Assembly: GCA_046350555.1 (NCBI GenBank)
Contig: JAXMAF010000022.1
Coordinates: 16,767 to 80,766, forward strand
Source of the DNA: JAXMAF01 sp046350555
GTDB taxonomy: Bacteria; Planctomycetota; Phycisphaerae; Phycisphaerales; SM1A02
Direction: 5' to 3'
DNA: 64,000 bases
Made by a program: the position numbers and the translations under genes. Positions 34,722-43,813 of this stretch are shown piece after piece (position 1 is the first letter of the stretch; every line of letters starts with the position of its first letter). Under the pieces are notes generated by a model. The model worked only from the letters and a program-made list of their open reading frames with translations, did not search any database and was not told where the DNA came from.

Positions 34722-36950
34722 ATGCCCACCCGCGTCATCCAGGCTCTCGCGCTCGCGCTGGCGCTCATCCTCGCCACGTCGGCCGGGGCGCTCCTGCCGC
34801 GGTTGCTGCGCATCGCCGAGTCGGCCACGCTGCGCTACACCGACATCGCCGTCGAAGGCGCGCCGCCGATCGTGCAGATCGGCACCGCCATCGGCGCCCT
34901 GCGCGGGATCATCGTCGACTACCTCTGGCTGAAGGTGAACGCCCGCAAGGAGAAGGGGCTCTTCTACGAGCTCATGGCCGACTCGGAGCTGATCACCAAG
35001 CTCCAGCCGCGCTTCGCGGAGGTGTGGGGATTCCTCGGTCACAACATGGCGTACAACGTCTCGGTGATGACCAACACCCCCGAGGAGCGGTGGGAGTGGG
35101 TCAACGCCGGGATCCGGCTCGTTCGGGAGCAGGGCCTCCGATACAACCCCAATGACGTCGTCCTCCACAAGGAGCTCGCCTTCTGGTTCGCGCACAAGAT
35201 CGACGGCGTCTCCGACGACGCGCACTTCTACTACAAGCGGCAGTTCGCCGACGAATGGCACCTGCTGCTCGGTCCGCCGCCGCCGAGCCATGCGGCGCGG
35301 GTGGCGTGGATCAAGGAGATCGCCGACGCCGCCGACACGCTGGACGAGGCCATCGACGGACGGCCGGCGCTCGTGGCGCCGGTCGAGCTCGTCGGCAAGC
35401 TCGCCGACGACCTGCGCATCGCCGCCGAGCGGGTCGCCGAGCGCGAGAAGGGCCGCCGCATGACCGGCCGCGAGGTGGAGGCGCTGCTTCGGCCGACGAT
35501 CGAGGCCTCGGACGCGTCGACCGCCGTGCAGAACGAACTGCGCCGCATCCTGCTCACCTCCGACGATGCGCCGTCGGCGGTGGCCAACCTGCGGCGCGTG
35601 GAGGCCGCCGGCGGCGAGTTGATTCCGGCGCTGCCGCCGAATCCCAAGGTGCGCGAGCTGGTCGACCGGCTCACGAAGGACCTGGAGCCGTTCGGCGCGC
35701 GCTTCGCCTTCCGGCCCGACCGCGAGTTCGTCTCCAACTACGGCCGCTGGGCGGCGGTGGCGGCGAGCAACTACGCCAAGCTGCTCGGACTCGAGCAGCG
35801 CTTCATGGCCAACGATCCGGTCTTCAAGGTCTTCCAGGAGCTCGGCGCCGACCCGCAGTTCGCCGGCGCGTGGAAGACCCTGATGGCCCACCTGCGCCGG
35901 CGGGCGCTGCTGGACCAGTACAACATGGATCCGCGGCTCATGTACGAGTACACGCGCGACCTCGGCCCGCTCGACTGGCGCCATCCGCAGAGCCACGCGC
36001 TCTTCTGGTCGCGCCGCGGCGGCCAGTTCGGCACGAAGCGGTACGAGAACGAGGACGAGGTCTACAAGCTGCTCAACAACGACCGGCTCCAGATCCAGGC
36101 GATGCAGGCGCTCGCCCGATCGGGCCTGATGAGCGTCGACCCGTTCTCCAACGACAATCCCGGCCGCCTCAACGACATCCGCTGGATCGGCGTCATCGAC
36201 CGCTACTTCCGCGTGCTCTACGACCGCTACTACGGAACGCGCGGCACCGGAAGCGACACCTTCACGAACTTCCACGAGAACTTCATGAAGCAGGCGGTGC
36301 GCGAGCTCTACCGCGCCGGCGACCGCGAGGGCGCGCAGGCGATCCTCGACGAGCTGGACAAGCTCTACGGCTCCAGCGGCCTGGTGCCCAACGGCTTCTA
36401 CCGGCGCCCGCTGGAGGTCGTCGTCCAGGAGGTGACGTATGGCGAGTACGAGTACCAGCCCGAGGTCGCCCGGAGCGACGTCTATTCGGCGCTTCAGCGC
36501 GGCTTCCGCGAAGGCGTCCTGCTGCGGCGTCCGGAGGTGCTCCAGGAGGCGATGAAGTTCGCCGCCCAGGTGACGCGCTACTTCAAGACTACGAAGTACA
36601 CCGACTTCGTCAACAAGATGGGCGAGTCCCGGCTCGGTGCGCTCATCGGCACGCTCGATTCGAGCGTGCGCGACGTGCTCGAGGCCGTGCTCGTCGACCG
36701 CTCGTCGCCCCTGCTGGAACGGCTCTTCATCTACAACGGCATCGACGAGGCGCAGAAGCGGCTGGTCTACGACCGGGTCAAGCCGGCGATCGAGGCGGAG
36801 TTCAACGCCGACCAGGTGGCCAGCGCGCTCCAGTTCGCCCAGGCGTTCCCGGAGCCGCCGGGCATGGAGGCGTATCGCGCCGAACTGGCCGCGGAGGCCG
36901 CGAGGCGCGAGAAGGGCGACCAGTCCAAGAGCGAGATGGAGCGAAAGTAG
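34722..36950 (+). CDS. Conserved-looking exported protein of unknown function
   Basis: A 742-residue protein with a single N-terminal signal-anchor (VIQALALALALILATSAGAL) and otherwise soluble, helical sequence rich in aromatic and charged residues (for example GIIVDYLWLKVNARKEKGLF, GFLGHNMAYNVSVMTNTPEE, GRLNDIRWIGVIDRYFRVLY). The alternating helix pattern with conserved Trp/Tyr positions resembles alpha-solenoid (TPR-like) proteins, but I see no clean TPR consensus. It is the last gene of the SPFH/ABC cluster, 159 bp after the permease. It could be the extracytoplasmic partner of the exporter. I cannot assign a function. Confidence 0.6.
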   Translation: MPTRVIQALALALALILATSAGALLPRLLRIAESATLRYTDIAVEGAPPIVQIGTAIGALRGIIVDYLWLKVNARKEKGLFYELMADSELITKLQPRFAEVWGFLGHNMAYNVSVMTNTPEERWEWVNAGIRLVREQGLRYNPNDVVLHKELAFWFAHKIDGVSDDAHFYYKRQFADEWHLLLGPPPPSHAARVAWIKEIADAADTLDEAIDGRPALVAPVELVGKLADDLRIAAERVAEREKGRRMTGREVEALLRPTIEASDASTAVQNELRRILLTSDDAPSAVANLRRVEAAGGELIPALPPNPKVRELVDRLTKDLEPFGARFAFRPDREFVSNYGRWAAVAASNYAKLLGLEQRFMANDPVFKVFQELGADPQFAGAWKTLMAHLRRRALLDQYNMDPRLMYEYTRDLGPLDWRHPQSHALFWSRRGGQFGTKRYENEDEVYKLLNNDRLQIQAMQALARSGLMSVDPFSNDNPGRLNDIRWIGVIDRYFRVLYDRYYGTRGTGSDTFTNFHENFMKQAVRELYRAGDREGAQAILDELDKLYGSSGLVPNGFYRRPLEVVVQEVTYGEYEYQPEVARSDVYSALQRGFREGVLLRRPEVLQEAMKFAAQVTRYFKTTKYTDFVNKMGESRLGALIGTLDSSVRDVLEAVLVDRSSPLLERLFIYNGIDEAQKRLVYDRVKPAIEAEFNADQVASALQFAQAFPEPPGMEAYRAELAAEAARREKGDQSKSEMERK

Positions 36951-36968
36951 GCGTGCGCGCGGCGCGGG

Positions 36969-37652
36969 TCAGTGATCGCGAACAGCGTTGCGCACCCGGC
37001 CGACACCGGTGATCTCCACCTCGACCACATCGCCGTCTTTCAGGAACCTTGGCGGCGTTCGACCGGCGCCGACGCCGGCCGGCGTGCCCGTGAGAATCAC
37101 GGTGCCGGCCAGCAGCGTCATGCCGCGCGAGAGCTCGCTCACGAGCCTCGCCACGCCGAAGAGCATGTTGGCGGTGGATTCGTCCTGCACCACCTCGCCG
37201 TTGAGGCGAGTGACGAGCCGGAGCCTCTGCGGATCGGGCACCGACGCGGCGGGCTTCACGGCGCCGATCGGGCAGAAGGTGTCGAAGCTCTTTCCGCGGC
37301 AGAACTGGCCGCCCGAGCCGGACTTCTGCCACCAGCGGGCGCTCACGTCGTTGGCGGCGGCGTAGCCACCCACGACCGCGAGCGCCTCGCGCTCGCTCAC
37401 GTCGCGCGCGTCGCGCCCGAGGACGACGGCGAGCTCGCCCTCGTAGTCCACCTGCGACGGCCCGCCGAAGCCGGGATCGCGGCAGCACGCGGGGATCGCG
37501 ATCGCCTCGCCGTCGCCGACCACGCTCGCGGGGTTCTTCATGAAGACGAGCGGATGCGTCGGGATCTCGTTGCCGAGTTCCTTCGCGTGCTCGGCGTAGT
37601 TGCGGCCGACGCAGAGGATGGCCGGGGGCAGCGATCGGATGTGTGCCGTCAT
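36969..37652 (-). CDS. Fumarylacetoacetate hydrolase family protein
   Basis: A 227-residue FAH-fold enzyme. Conserved features are ILCVGRNYAEHAKELGNEIP, FMKNPASVVGDGEAI, the metal-binding acidic residues in VDYEGELAVVLGRDARDVSE, GYAAANDVSARWWQ, GKSFDTFCPIGA and the C-terminal LLAGTVILTGTPAGVGAGRT. Members hydrolyse or decarboxylate diketo acids such as acylpyruvates. The exact substrate is not readable. Its ATG overlaps the yidD stop (the two share four bases), and it converges on the large exported protein gene. Confidence 0.9.
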   Translation of the reverse strand: MTAHIRSLPPAILCVGRNYAEHAKELGNEIPTHPLVFMKNPASVVGDGEAIAIPACCRDPGFGGPSQVDYEGELAVVLGRDARDVSEREALAVVGGYAAANDVSARWWQKSGSGGQFCRGKSFDTFCPIGAVKPAASVPDPQRLRLVTRLNGEVVQDESTANMLFGVARLVSELSRGMTLLAGTVILTGTPAGVGAGRTPPRFLKDGDVVEVEITGVGRVRNAVRDH

Positions 37653-37930
37653 GGGGATGGCGGCGTAGGTTCAGCGGGCCCGCGGGCCGGGCGGCGGACG
37701 GGGTCGTCTCCGCACGGACCCCATGGGTGGCATCTCGCGAGCCGCCGCAGCGCCAGCCACGATCCGCGCAGGGCGCCGTGGCTCGAGAGCGCCTCGAGCG
37801 CGTACTGCGAGCACGTGGGATGGAACCGGCACTGGCCGCCGAGCAGGTGCGCCAGCGTGCACTGGTATGCGCGGACGAGCGCCATGAGCGCGAGCGCAGC
37901 GAGGGAGGGACGTGCGGCCGGTTCAGCCAT
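37649..37930 (-). CDS. yidD: Membrane protein insertion efficiency factor
   Basis: A 93-residue YidD/DUF37 protein. The family core is complete: VRAYQCTLAHLLGGQCRFHP, TCSQYALEALSSHGALRG, LALRRLARCHPWGPCGDDPV. YidD aids YidC-dependent membrane insertion. It overlaps the downstream end of rnpA by 8 bp, the usual rnpA-yidD order. rpmH upstream and yidC downstream, typical in other bacteria, are not here. Confidence 0.95.
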   Translation of the reverse strand: MAEPAARPSLAALALMALVRAYQCTLAHLLGGQCRFHPTCSQYALEALSSHGALRGSWLALRRLARCHPWGPCGDDPVRRPARGPAEPTPPSP

Positions 37931-38348
37931 TCCGCCGCGGCTCCGGGTGCGGCGCCGGTTGCAACGATGGCCTCGGCGCGGCGGCGCGCCGCGCGACGTG
38001 TCCTCCGAGGGCCGTCGCCGCGTCGCCCAGCGCCCGCTGGTACTCGGCGAGCGAGAGCGTCGCGTGCGGGCGAACCACCACGACGTAGTCGCTGCCGCCC
38101 GGCAGGTCGTGCTGGAGCAGCCGGAACGATTCCCGAAGCAGCCGCTTGACGCGGTTGCGCCTGACCGCGTTCCCGACGCGCCGCGAGACGCTGAGACCGA
38201 GCCGCGCGTGCGCGAGATCGTTCGCTGCGGCGTAGACGGTCAACGGGCCCGCGCCGCGCCGACACTGCGCCGCGAAGACGCGGGCGAACGCCTTCTCGCC
38301 GGAGAGGCGCATGGCGCGCGGGAAGGTGAACGAGCGTGGCGACGGCAT
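37923..38348 (-). CDS. rnpA: Ribonuclease P protein component
   Basis: A 141-residue basic protein that assists the RNase P RNA in tRNA 5-prime maturation. It opens with FPRAMRLSGEKAFARVFAAQ and contains the family signature GLSVSRRVGNAVRRNRVKRL then LRESFRLLQHDLPGGSDYVV. The C-terminal 30 residues are a low-complexity extension. The ATG at 38348 gives a normal N-terminus. The open frame continues far upstream without stops, but that extension is unrelated antisense sequence. Confidence 0.94.
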   Translation of the reverse strand: MPSPRSFTFPRAMRLSGEKAFARVFAAQCRRGAGPLTVYAAANDLAHARLGLSVSRRVGNAVRRNRVKRLLRESFRLLQHDLPGGSDYVVVVRPHATLSLAEYQRALGDAATALGGHVARRAAAPRPSLQPAPHPEPRRNG

Positions 38349-38386
38349 GGCGACGATCCGGCGCAAGCCTATCACGCGGCGCGCCG

Positions 38387-40225
38387 CTACTGGTCGAGCA
38401 TCCGCTGATAGCTCCGGAGCACGCGCGAGCGGGCGATCACGCCGCGGATGCGGCCCTCGCGTCCGTCGTCGCGCACGACCAGGCAGTGGACGTCGGCGCG
38501 ATTGAACTTCTCCAGCACCAGGTCCAGCGTCTCCAAGGGCGCGACGGCGGGCAGGTCGGTGCGCATGATCTCGTGCACCTGCATGAGCGGGATCGCCTCG
38601 CGGAAGAGGAGCGCTCGCCGCAGGTCGACGCCCGTCACCATGCCCGCGTAGCGGCCGTCGGCGTCGACGACGACGAAGTCGCCCACGCCAGTGCGCTCGG
38701 CGAGCTCCACGAGCCGTTCGGCGGAGTCCTCGGGCCGGACGGTGATCGGCTCGAGCAGCGTCACGTCCGTGGCGGTCAGGCGCCGCAGCAGCGGAAGGTC
38801 GCTCGTGCCGCCGACACGGACGCCCAGCGCCGCGAGCTTCGCCGTGTAGACGCTCTCCGGATGGAGCATCCGCCCGACGATCGTCGCGATCACTGCGCAG
38901 AGCATGACCGGCAGGATCGTGGCGTAGCTTCCGGTGAGCTCGTAGACGATGAGCATCGCGGTGAGCGGGGCGTGGCTGGTGGCCGCGACCATGCCCGCCA
39001 TGCCGACGAGCGCGTAGTGGGCGGGACTGGCCGACGGGAACCACCCAACCGCCGCGACGATGTGCCCGATCGCGCCGCCGAGGGCGGCGCCCAGCAGCAG
39101 CGACGGCGCGAAGAGCCCGCCCGATCCGCCGGAACCAAGCGTCAGCAGCGTGGCAATCGACTTGAGCAGGACGATCGAAAGCAGCACGGCGACCGTCGCG
39201 ACGACGGGCCGGAAGCCACCGGTCGCGTCGAGGTAGTGCTTTGGATCCAGCAGCCGGGCGATCTCCCCGTAGCCGCTTCCGTAGAAGGGCGGCAGCGCGG
39301 CGGGACTGGTCGCCGCGTCGGCGACGGAGATGGCCGGCGATGCGGAGGCGAATGCGAGGCCGATCACCCCAAGCAGCACCGCGCCGCACGCCGGACGCAG
39401 CCAGCTCGGCACGCGCACCTTCGCGAACGTGCGCTCCGACGCGTCGAGTCCCTGGATGAAGAGCGCCGAGAGCACGCCGCACGCCACTCCCAGGAGCGCG
39501 TAGTTGGGAATCTGCATGAGCGTGACGGACTTGCCTTCGGCGACGAAGAAGTCCGGCGCCACGCCGAAGAGCGGCGTTGCGCCGAGCACGCTCTGCGTCG
39601 TCGCCGACGAGATCACCGCGGCGATCACGATGGGGGTAAAGGTCCGCAGCGAGAAGTCGCGAAGGAGCACCTCGAGCACGAAGAAGATGCCGGCGATCGG
39701 CGCGTTGAAGACCGAGGCCATCCCCGCCGCGGCGGCGCAGCCGAGCAGCGTCGCCGCGCTCGTGGGCGCCAGGCGAAGGACGCGCGCCAGCGTCGATCCG
39801 ATCGATGCCCCGATGGTCACGATCGGGCCTTCCGGTCCGGCCGAACCGCCCGAGCCGATCGTGCACGTCGACGCCAGCCATTTCGCCGCGGCCAGCGAGA
39901 GAGGCAGCCGCGACTGCCGGCGATGGATCGCGTACATCACCGCGGGCACGCCGTGGCCGGCCATGCCGGTGCTCTCGACGCGGATGACCCGCCTGACCAG
40001 GCCGGTGAGGAGCGCCCCGCATGGCGGCGCGACGCCGATCAACACGAGGAGCACGCGCGGATGCGACAGGGCCAACTCCGCCGGTTGATGCTCCAGCCAC
40101 CGCAGCGGCAGGATGAACGCCATCGCCACGACGGCCATGAGCACACCGACTGCCGCCGCGGCGGCCAGCAGCAGCCAGTCGTGGCCAAGGTGCAGGCGGT
40201 CGGCGAGCGTGGGGCGAGGGGGCAC
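38387..40225 (-). CDS. ClC-family chloride channel/antiporter with CBS domains
   Basis: A 612-residue membrane protein. The ClC ion-pathway motifs are visible as CTIGSGGSAGPEGPIVTIGA (with the gating glutamate in PEGP), AGMASVFNAPIAGIFFVLEV and LLTLGSGGSGGLFAPSLLLG. About the last 140 residues form two CBS domains (DVTLLEPITVRPEDSAERLV and VHEIMRTDLPAVAPLETLDL), which in ClC proteins bind nucleotides and regulate gating. It may be a channel or a Cl/H antiporter. The GTG at 40225 (VPPRPTLADRL) was chosen because the frame upstream loses any membrane or conserved character. Confidence 0.9.
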   Translation of the reverse strand: MPPRPTLADRLHLGHDWLLLAAAAAVGVLMAVVAMAFILPLRWLEHQPAELALSHPRVLLVLIGVAPPCGALLTGLVRRVIRVESTGMAGHGVPAVMYAIHRRQSRLPLSLAAAKWLASTCTIGSGGSAGPEGPIVTIGASIGSTLARVLRLAPTSAATLLGCAAAAGMASVFNAPIAGIFFVLEVLLRDFSLRTFTPIVIAAVISSATTQSVLGATPLFGVAPDFFVAEGKSVTLMQIPNYALLGVACGVLSALFIQGLDASERTFAKVRVPSWLRPACGAVLLGVIGLAFASASPAISVADAATSPAALPPFYGSGYGEIARLLDPKHYLDATGGFRPVVATVAVLLSIVLLKSIATLLTLGSGGSGGLFAPSLLLGAALGGAIGHIVAAVGWFPSASPAHYALVGMAGMVAATSHAPLTAMLIVYELTGSYATILPVMLCAVIATIVGRMLHPESVYTAKLAALGVRVGGTSDLPLLRRLTATDVTLLEPITVRPEDSAERLVELAERTGVGDFVVVDADGRYAGMVTGVDLRRALLFREAIPLMQVHEIMRTDLPAVAPLETLDLVLEKFNRADVHCLVVRDDGREGRIRGVIARSRVLRSYQRMLDQ

Positions 40226-40505
40226 GGTGAGACGAAGGGTATCGGGAAGGGAGGCCGCGGCTCCGTGGCGGGGAAGGGGTCGCCGCGCAGCGGAGGGGAC
40301 CGGGTCCCATTTCGCTCGCGCGCGCCCGAACGTCAACCCGAGTGCCCGCCCCCGAATTCCGCCCACAATCGCCAACTCCGTCCGCTGTCGTGCCCTTCCT
40401 TGCTTCCCGCGGAAGTTCCGGCAACAATGCTCGATTCGCCACCGGGTCGGGCGGTCGTCGTTGCGACCGGTCGCCGATGGCGCACCCCCAAGGGGCCTGC
40501 TGCAC

Positions 40506-40763
40506 ATGATCGAAGCCCTCAAGAGCGACGAGATCGTCAACAAGGTCGGCGGACGCTTCAAGCTCACCGCCCTCATCCAGCGCCGCCTCGCCCAGCTCAT
40601 CGAAGGCGACCGGCCGCTCGTCGAGCGGAAGGGACGAACGGACTTCGAGGTCGTGATCGACGAGATCCTCCAGGACAAGATCACCTTCGAGTACGACGCT
40701 GCTGCGCCGATGCCCCGCAAGGCGGACTCGGCCGCGGCTCGACGCGCCAAGTCGGTGAAGTGA
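40506..40763 (+). CDS. rpoZ: RNA polymerase omega subunit
   Basis: An 85-residue protein matching RpoZ: MIEALKSDEIVNKVGGRFKL then TALIQRRLAQLIEGDRPLVE, DFEVVIDEILQDKITFEY. Omega assists assembly of the beta-prime subunit. It starts at an ATG about 280 bp from the divergent ClC gene and is followed 21 bp later by coaC, an arrangement common in other bacteria as rpoZ-coaBC. The 280-bp divergent gap shows no gene, and I see no clear promoter. Confidence 0.85.
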   Translation: MIEALKSDEIVNKVGGRFKLTALIQRRLAQLIEGDRPLVERKGRTDFEVVIDEILQDKITFEYDAAAPMPRKADSAAARRAKSVK

Positions 40764-40784
40764 ACCTCGCGAAGGACAGGACGC

Positions 40785-41432
40785 GTGGCCGACGCACCAG
40801 CCGATCAACCGTCCAAGCGTCCGGCCGACCATCGACTCGCGAGCGAGTCGGGGCGGCCGCCCGCGGCGGACGCGGCGCGCTTCGCGAACCGACGGATCCT
40901 CATCGGGGTCTGCGGGGGCATCGCGGCGTACAAGGTCGCGAACGTGGTGAGCGCGCTCGCCCAGGCGGGCGCGGAGGTGACCGTGGCGATGACGGAGGCC
41001 GCCACGCGCTTCGTCGCGCCATTGACCTTTCAGTCGCTCGCGGGGCGGCCGGTCTGCACGACTCCGTGGGCGGACGTTGAGGCGAGCGATCCACAACACG
41101 TCGCGCTGGCGCGGGCCGTGGACGCTGCGCTGATTGCGCCGTGCACGATGGACATGCTCTCCAAGCTCGCCACGGGCCGCTGCGACGACGCCGTCTCGCT
41201 GATCGTCGCGGCGATCGAGGTTCGCCGACGGCCCGTGCTGCTGGCGCCAGCCATGAACGAGGCGATGTGGAATCAATCGTCCACGCAGCGCAACGTTCGC
41301 ACACTCGAACAGGATGGCTTCCGCGTGATCGCGCCGGGCGTCGGCTGGCAGGCCTGCCGGACCGTCGGTGCCGGACGCATGCCCGAGCCGGCCGAGCTTG
41401 TCGAAGCCTTGGCCGCGGTGCTGGGCGGGTGA
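40785..41432 (+). CDS. coaC: Phosphopantothenoylcysteine decarboxylase (CoaC-type flavoprotein)
   Basis: A 215-residue HFCD-family flavoprotein in coenzyme A synthesis. Features are LIGVCGGIAAYKVANVVSAL, VTVAMTEAATRFVAPLTFQS, the active-site His in DPQHVALARAVDAALIAPCT, the substrate-clamp motif APAMNEAMW and QACRTVGAGRMPEP, where the family's catalytic Cys lies. The usual bacterial CoaBC fusion continues with a phosphopantothenate-cysteine ligase. Here the protein ends after the decarboxylase, so CoaB must be encoded elsewhere. The GTG start follows AGGACAGG. Same operon as rpoZ. Confidence 0.88.
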   Translation: MADAPADQPSKRPADHRLASESGRPPAADAARFANRRILIGVCGGIAAYKVANVVSALAQAGAEVTVAMTEAATRFVAPLTFQSLAGRPVCTTPWADVEASDPQHVALARAVDAALIAPCTMDMLSKLATGRCDDAVSLIVAAIEVRRRPVLLAPAMNEAMWNQSSTQRNVRTLEQDGFRVIAPGVGWQACRTVGAGRMPEPAELVEALAAVLGG

Positions 41433-41619
41433 AGTCGTCGGGAGCAGGGCACGACCGCGCACCGCCGGCCCTCCGCGTCGGACGGCCTTCGTTCTCGTGT
41501 TGCGCGCGGTGTGCGTGGCCTTCCGCCACACGGCGAGGCGTGGCCCTGGCGGCCATGCGCCGCCATCGACGAGCCCCACGGGCGGAAGTCGACACACGCC
41601 AACAACTTCACCCAACTCC

Positions 41620-41648
41620 TTGTATGACGGTGGGTTAGAGATTATGTT
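41620..41648 (+). promoter_or_regulatory. Candidate promoter for the cysteine-rich dockerin protein
   Basis: TTGTAT (41620-41625), a 17-nt spacer, TATGTT (41643-41648) in a locally AT-rich patch about 90 bp ahead of the gene. The rest of this 308-bp gap holds no recognisable gene. Confidence 0.4.
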
Positions 41649-41740
41649 CAGCGTGACGGCTGCGTCGGGATTCCCGGCAGCGAACGCGCGGACGGTCGTG
41701 TCGAACGACCCGGGCGGCCGTCTCAGGCGAAGGAGCAGAC

Positions 41741-43729
41741 ATGTCGCTCGGACGAGAGGCTCGCAGGGTCGGTCGGCGTGGCGAACGTGGCACAGGGGCG
41801 TCGCGGACGTTCGCGGGGCGAGCGACGGCACGGCGCGGCTGGACGGCGCACGATCGGAACGATTCGCAAGGTGCGCTCCGGCGTGTGCTGCCTGCGGCGC
41901 TGGTCGGCCTGCTGGCCGCGCTCCCTCTCGGACGAGCCGCTCGTGCAAGCGATCCCGCTCCGCAGGGGGCGACCGCGCCGGGCAGCGCGGCCGTGCCGGA
42001 CGCGCCGATCGGCTATCGCGTCGAGCAGGGGCCGCTGGGGTTCAACAACCTGCCGACGATGCGCGTGATCATCTCGCCCAGCGTGATCCGCGCGAAGCGC
42101 CTCGCCGCGGGACTGCGTCTCGACGATCCCGTCTATCCCGACGGCGGATCGATCGGTGGCGGCGAGGGCGGCATCGCCGGCGCGTGCGAGCCGCAGATCG
42201 CGACGCTCACGAACTCGAACTTCGGTCCGGGCCAATACATCCTCGAGGCGGGCATCGCCGAGATGGAGATCGCCGCCGCCGAGTACACGCTGCCCGCGGC
42301 GACCTTTCCGATCCGCGTCGAGGGAAGCGAGATGATCTTCGGCACGAGCAACGCCTCGGTGCAGACGACGACGCAGTGGTCGTGGCGGGTCTGGGAAGGC
42401 AATCCGGCGAACGGCCTGCTCGCGGCGTCGTTCAGCTCGCCCGACGACCTGCCGGCGATCGTCCTGCCGCCGGGAACGAGCGGCATCAACGTGCAGGTCG
42501 TCGTCGACCCGGGCGACCCGGATCAGGTCTTCATCTACTCGAACACCGCCAACGCCTTTTCGGTCGGCTATCGGATCGACCACCACAACTCGCAGACGCA
42601 GAACCCCTGCTTCGTCGCGCCGCCGCCCTGCTGCAACGCGTTCCCGAGTGTGGACACGAACGGATTGCAGAATGCGACGAAGAACTGGCTCTACGGCATC
42701 GACTGCGGCATTTTCGGCTGTCCCTCGGGCTGGAAGAAGTTCTCGCAGTTGAGCCTCTGCATTCCCAGCGGCGACTGGGTGATGCGGGCCACGTGGACGC
42801 AGATCAACTGCACGCCCGCCATCGGCGCGTGTTGCTTCACCGACGGCACGTGCAGCGAGATCGAGCAGGCGCTCTGCCAGGGACTTGGCGGCACCTACAA
42901 CGGTGACGCGACGACGTGCGCGCAGGTCACATGCGTCCCCTCGGGCGCGTGCTGCCTGCCCAACGGAAGCTGCCAGACGCTCTCGCAGGGCGACTGCCAG
43001 ACCGCGGGCGGCGTCTATCAGGGCAACGGCGTCACGTGTGCGAGCGTCGTCTGCCCGGCGCCGGTCGGCGCCTGCTGCTTCCTCGATGGTTCCTGCCAGA
43101 ACCTCACGGCGAGCGCGTGCGCGCTTGCCGGCGGAACGTACAAGGGCAACGGCACCAACTGCGCGACGACCTCGTGTCCCGAGACCGCGGGTCCATGTTG
43201 CTTCGTCGCGACCGGCGGATGCATCCAGCTCAAGAAGAGCCAGTGCCTCGCGGCGGGCGGCGTGCCCGGACCGGGCGGCGTCTCGTGCGCCGGCTACGTC
43301 TGCTTCCCCAAGGGCGCCTGCTGCCTTCCCGACGGCACGTGCCAGGGCAACGTGAGCCCGTCGCAGTGCGCGGCGCTCAACGGCGTCTACCAAGGCAACA
43401 ACACGCTCTGCGCCAACATCGATTGTCCCGATCCGATCGGCGCGTGCTGCTTCTCGACGGGATTCTGCCTGGAACTGACCGAGGTCGACTGCGCCGCCAC
43501 CGGCGCTCCATGGGCCGGCCCCGGCACGACCTGCGCCGACATCAACGGCAACGGGGTCGCCGACGCGTGCGAGTCGTCGACCGACCTGAATCACGACGGA
43601 CACGTGAACGGCGCCGACCTGGGCATCCTGCTCGGCCAGTGGGGCACCGCCGGGGGCGCCGACCTCAACGGCGATGGAACAGTCAACGGCGCCGACCTCG
43701 GCCTGATGCTGGGCGGGTGGACGGGCTGA
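41741..43729 (+). CDS. Secreted cysteine-rich repeat protein with dockerin-like tail
   Basis: A 662-residue exported protein. A hydrophobic segment (VLPAALVGLLAALPLGRAAR, about 49-68) acts as signal peptide, although preceded by an unusually long charged N-region, so translation may start at an internal GTG. Residues of about 75-360 are a beta-rich domain. Then follow six to seven repeats of about 44 residues with the pattern GACC-x2-DG-x-C-x5-C-x3-GG-x-Y-x-G-x2-T-x-C-x4-C (for example GACCLPNGSCQTLSQGDCQT). Each has six cysteines, suggesting disulfide-bonded modules. The C-terminus is a two-part Ca-binding dockerin-like module, DLNHDGHVNGADLGILLGQW and DLNGDGTVNGADLGLMLGGW. Function is unknown, with likely cell-surface attachment or structure. 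Confidence 0.8.
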   Translation: MSLGREARRVGRRGERGTGASRTFAGRATARRGWTAHDRNDSQGALRRVLPAALVGLLAALPLGRAARASDPAPQGATAPGSAAVPDAPIGYRVEQGPLGFNNLPTMRVIISPSVIRAKRLAAGLRLDDPVYPDGGSIGGGEGGIAGACEPQIATLTNSNFGPGQYILEAGIAEMEIAAAEYTLPAATFPIRVEGSEMIFGTSNASVQTTTQWSWRVWEGNPANGLLAASFSSPDDLPAIVLPPGTSGINVQVVVDPGDPDQVFIYSNTANAFSVGYRIDHHNSQTQNPCFVAPPPCCNAFPSVDTNGLQNATKNWLYGIDCGIFGCPSGWKKFSQLSLCIPSGDWVMRATWTQINCTPAIGACCFTDGTCSEIEQALCQGLGGTYNGDATTCAQVTCVPSGACCLPNGSCQTLSQGDCQTAGGVYQGNGVTCASVVCPAPVGACCFLDGSCQNLTASACALAGGTYKGNGTNCATTSCPETAGPCCFVATGGCIQLKKSQCLAAGGVPGPGGVSCAGYVCFPKGACCLPDGTCQGNVSPSQCAALNGVYQGNNTLCANIDCPDPIGACCFSTGFCLELTEVDCAATGAPWAGPGTTCADINGNGVADACESSTDLNHDGHVNGADLGILLGQWGTAGGADLNGDGTVNGADLGLMLGGWTG

Positions 43730-43774
43730 GCGGCGCGACGCGTGGACGACAACCGGAGAGGATGGACGTCAATG

Positions 43775-43806
43775 ACAAGCGGCGCGCTCGTCGGCGCGCC
43801 GCTTGT
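43775..43806. terminator. 12-bp perfect hairpin between convergent dockerin gene and tRNA-Ser
   Basis: ACAAGCGGCGCG (43775-43786) and CGCGCCGCTTGT (43795-43806) form a perfect 12-bp GC-rich stem with an 8-nt loop. It is placed between the plus-strand dockerin gene and the minus-strand tRNA-Ser. There is no T tract, so it may be a bidirectional weak or factor-dependent terminator. Confidence 0.6.
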
Positions 43807-43813
43807 TCACCAA

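Noticed and set aside
37923..41948. Minus-strand open frame of over 1300 codons upstream of rnpA
   Set aside because: Only the last 141 codons (rnpA) are coding. The rest is antisense to coaC and rpoZ and out of frame with the ClC gene, with arginine-rich composition and no motif.
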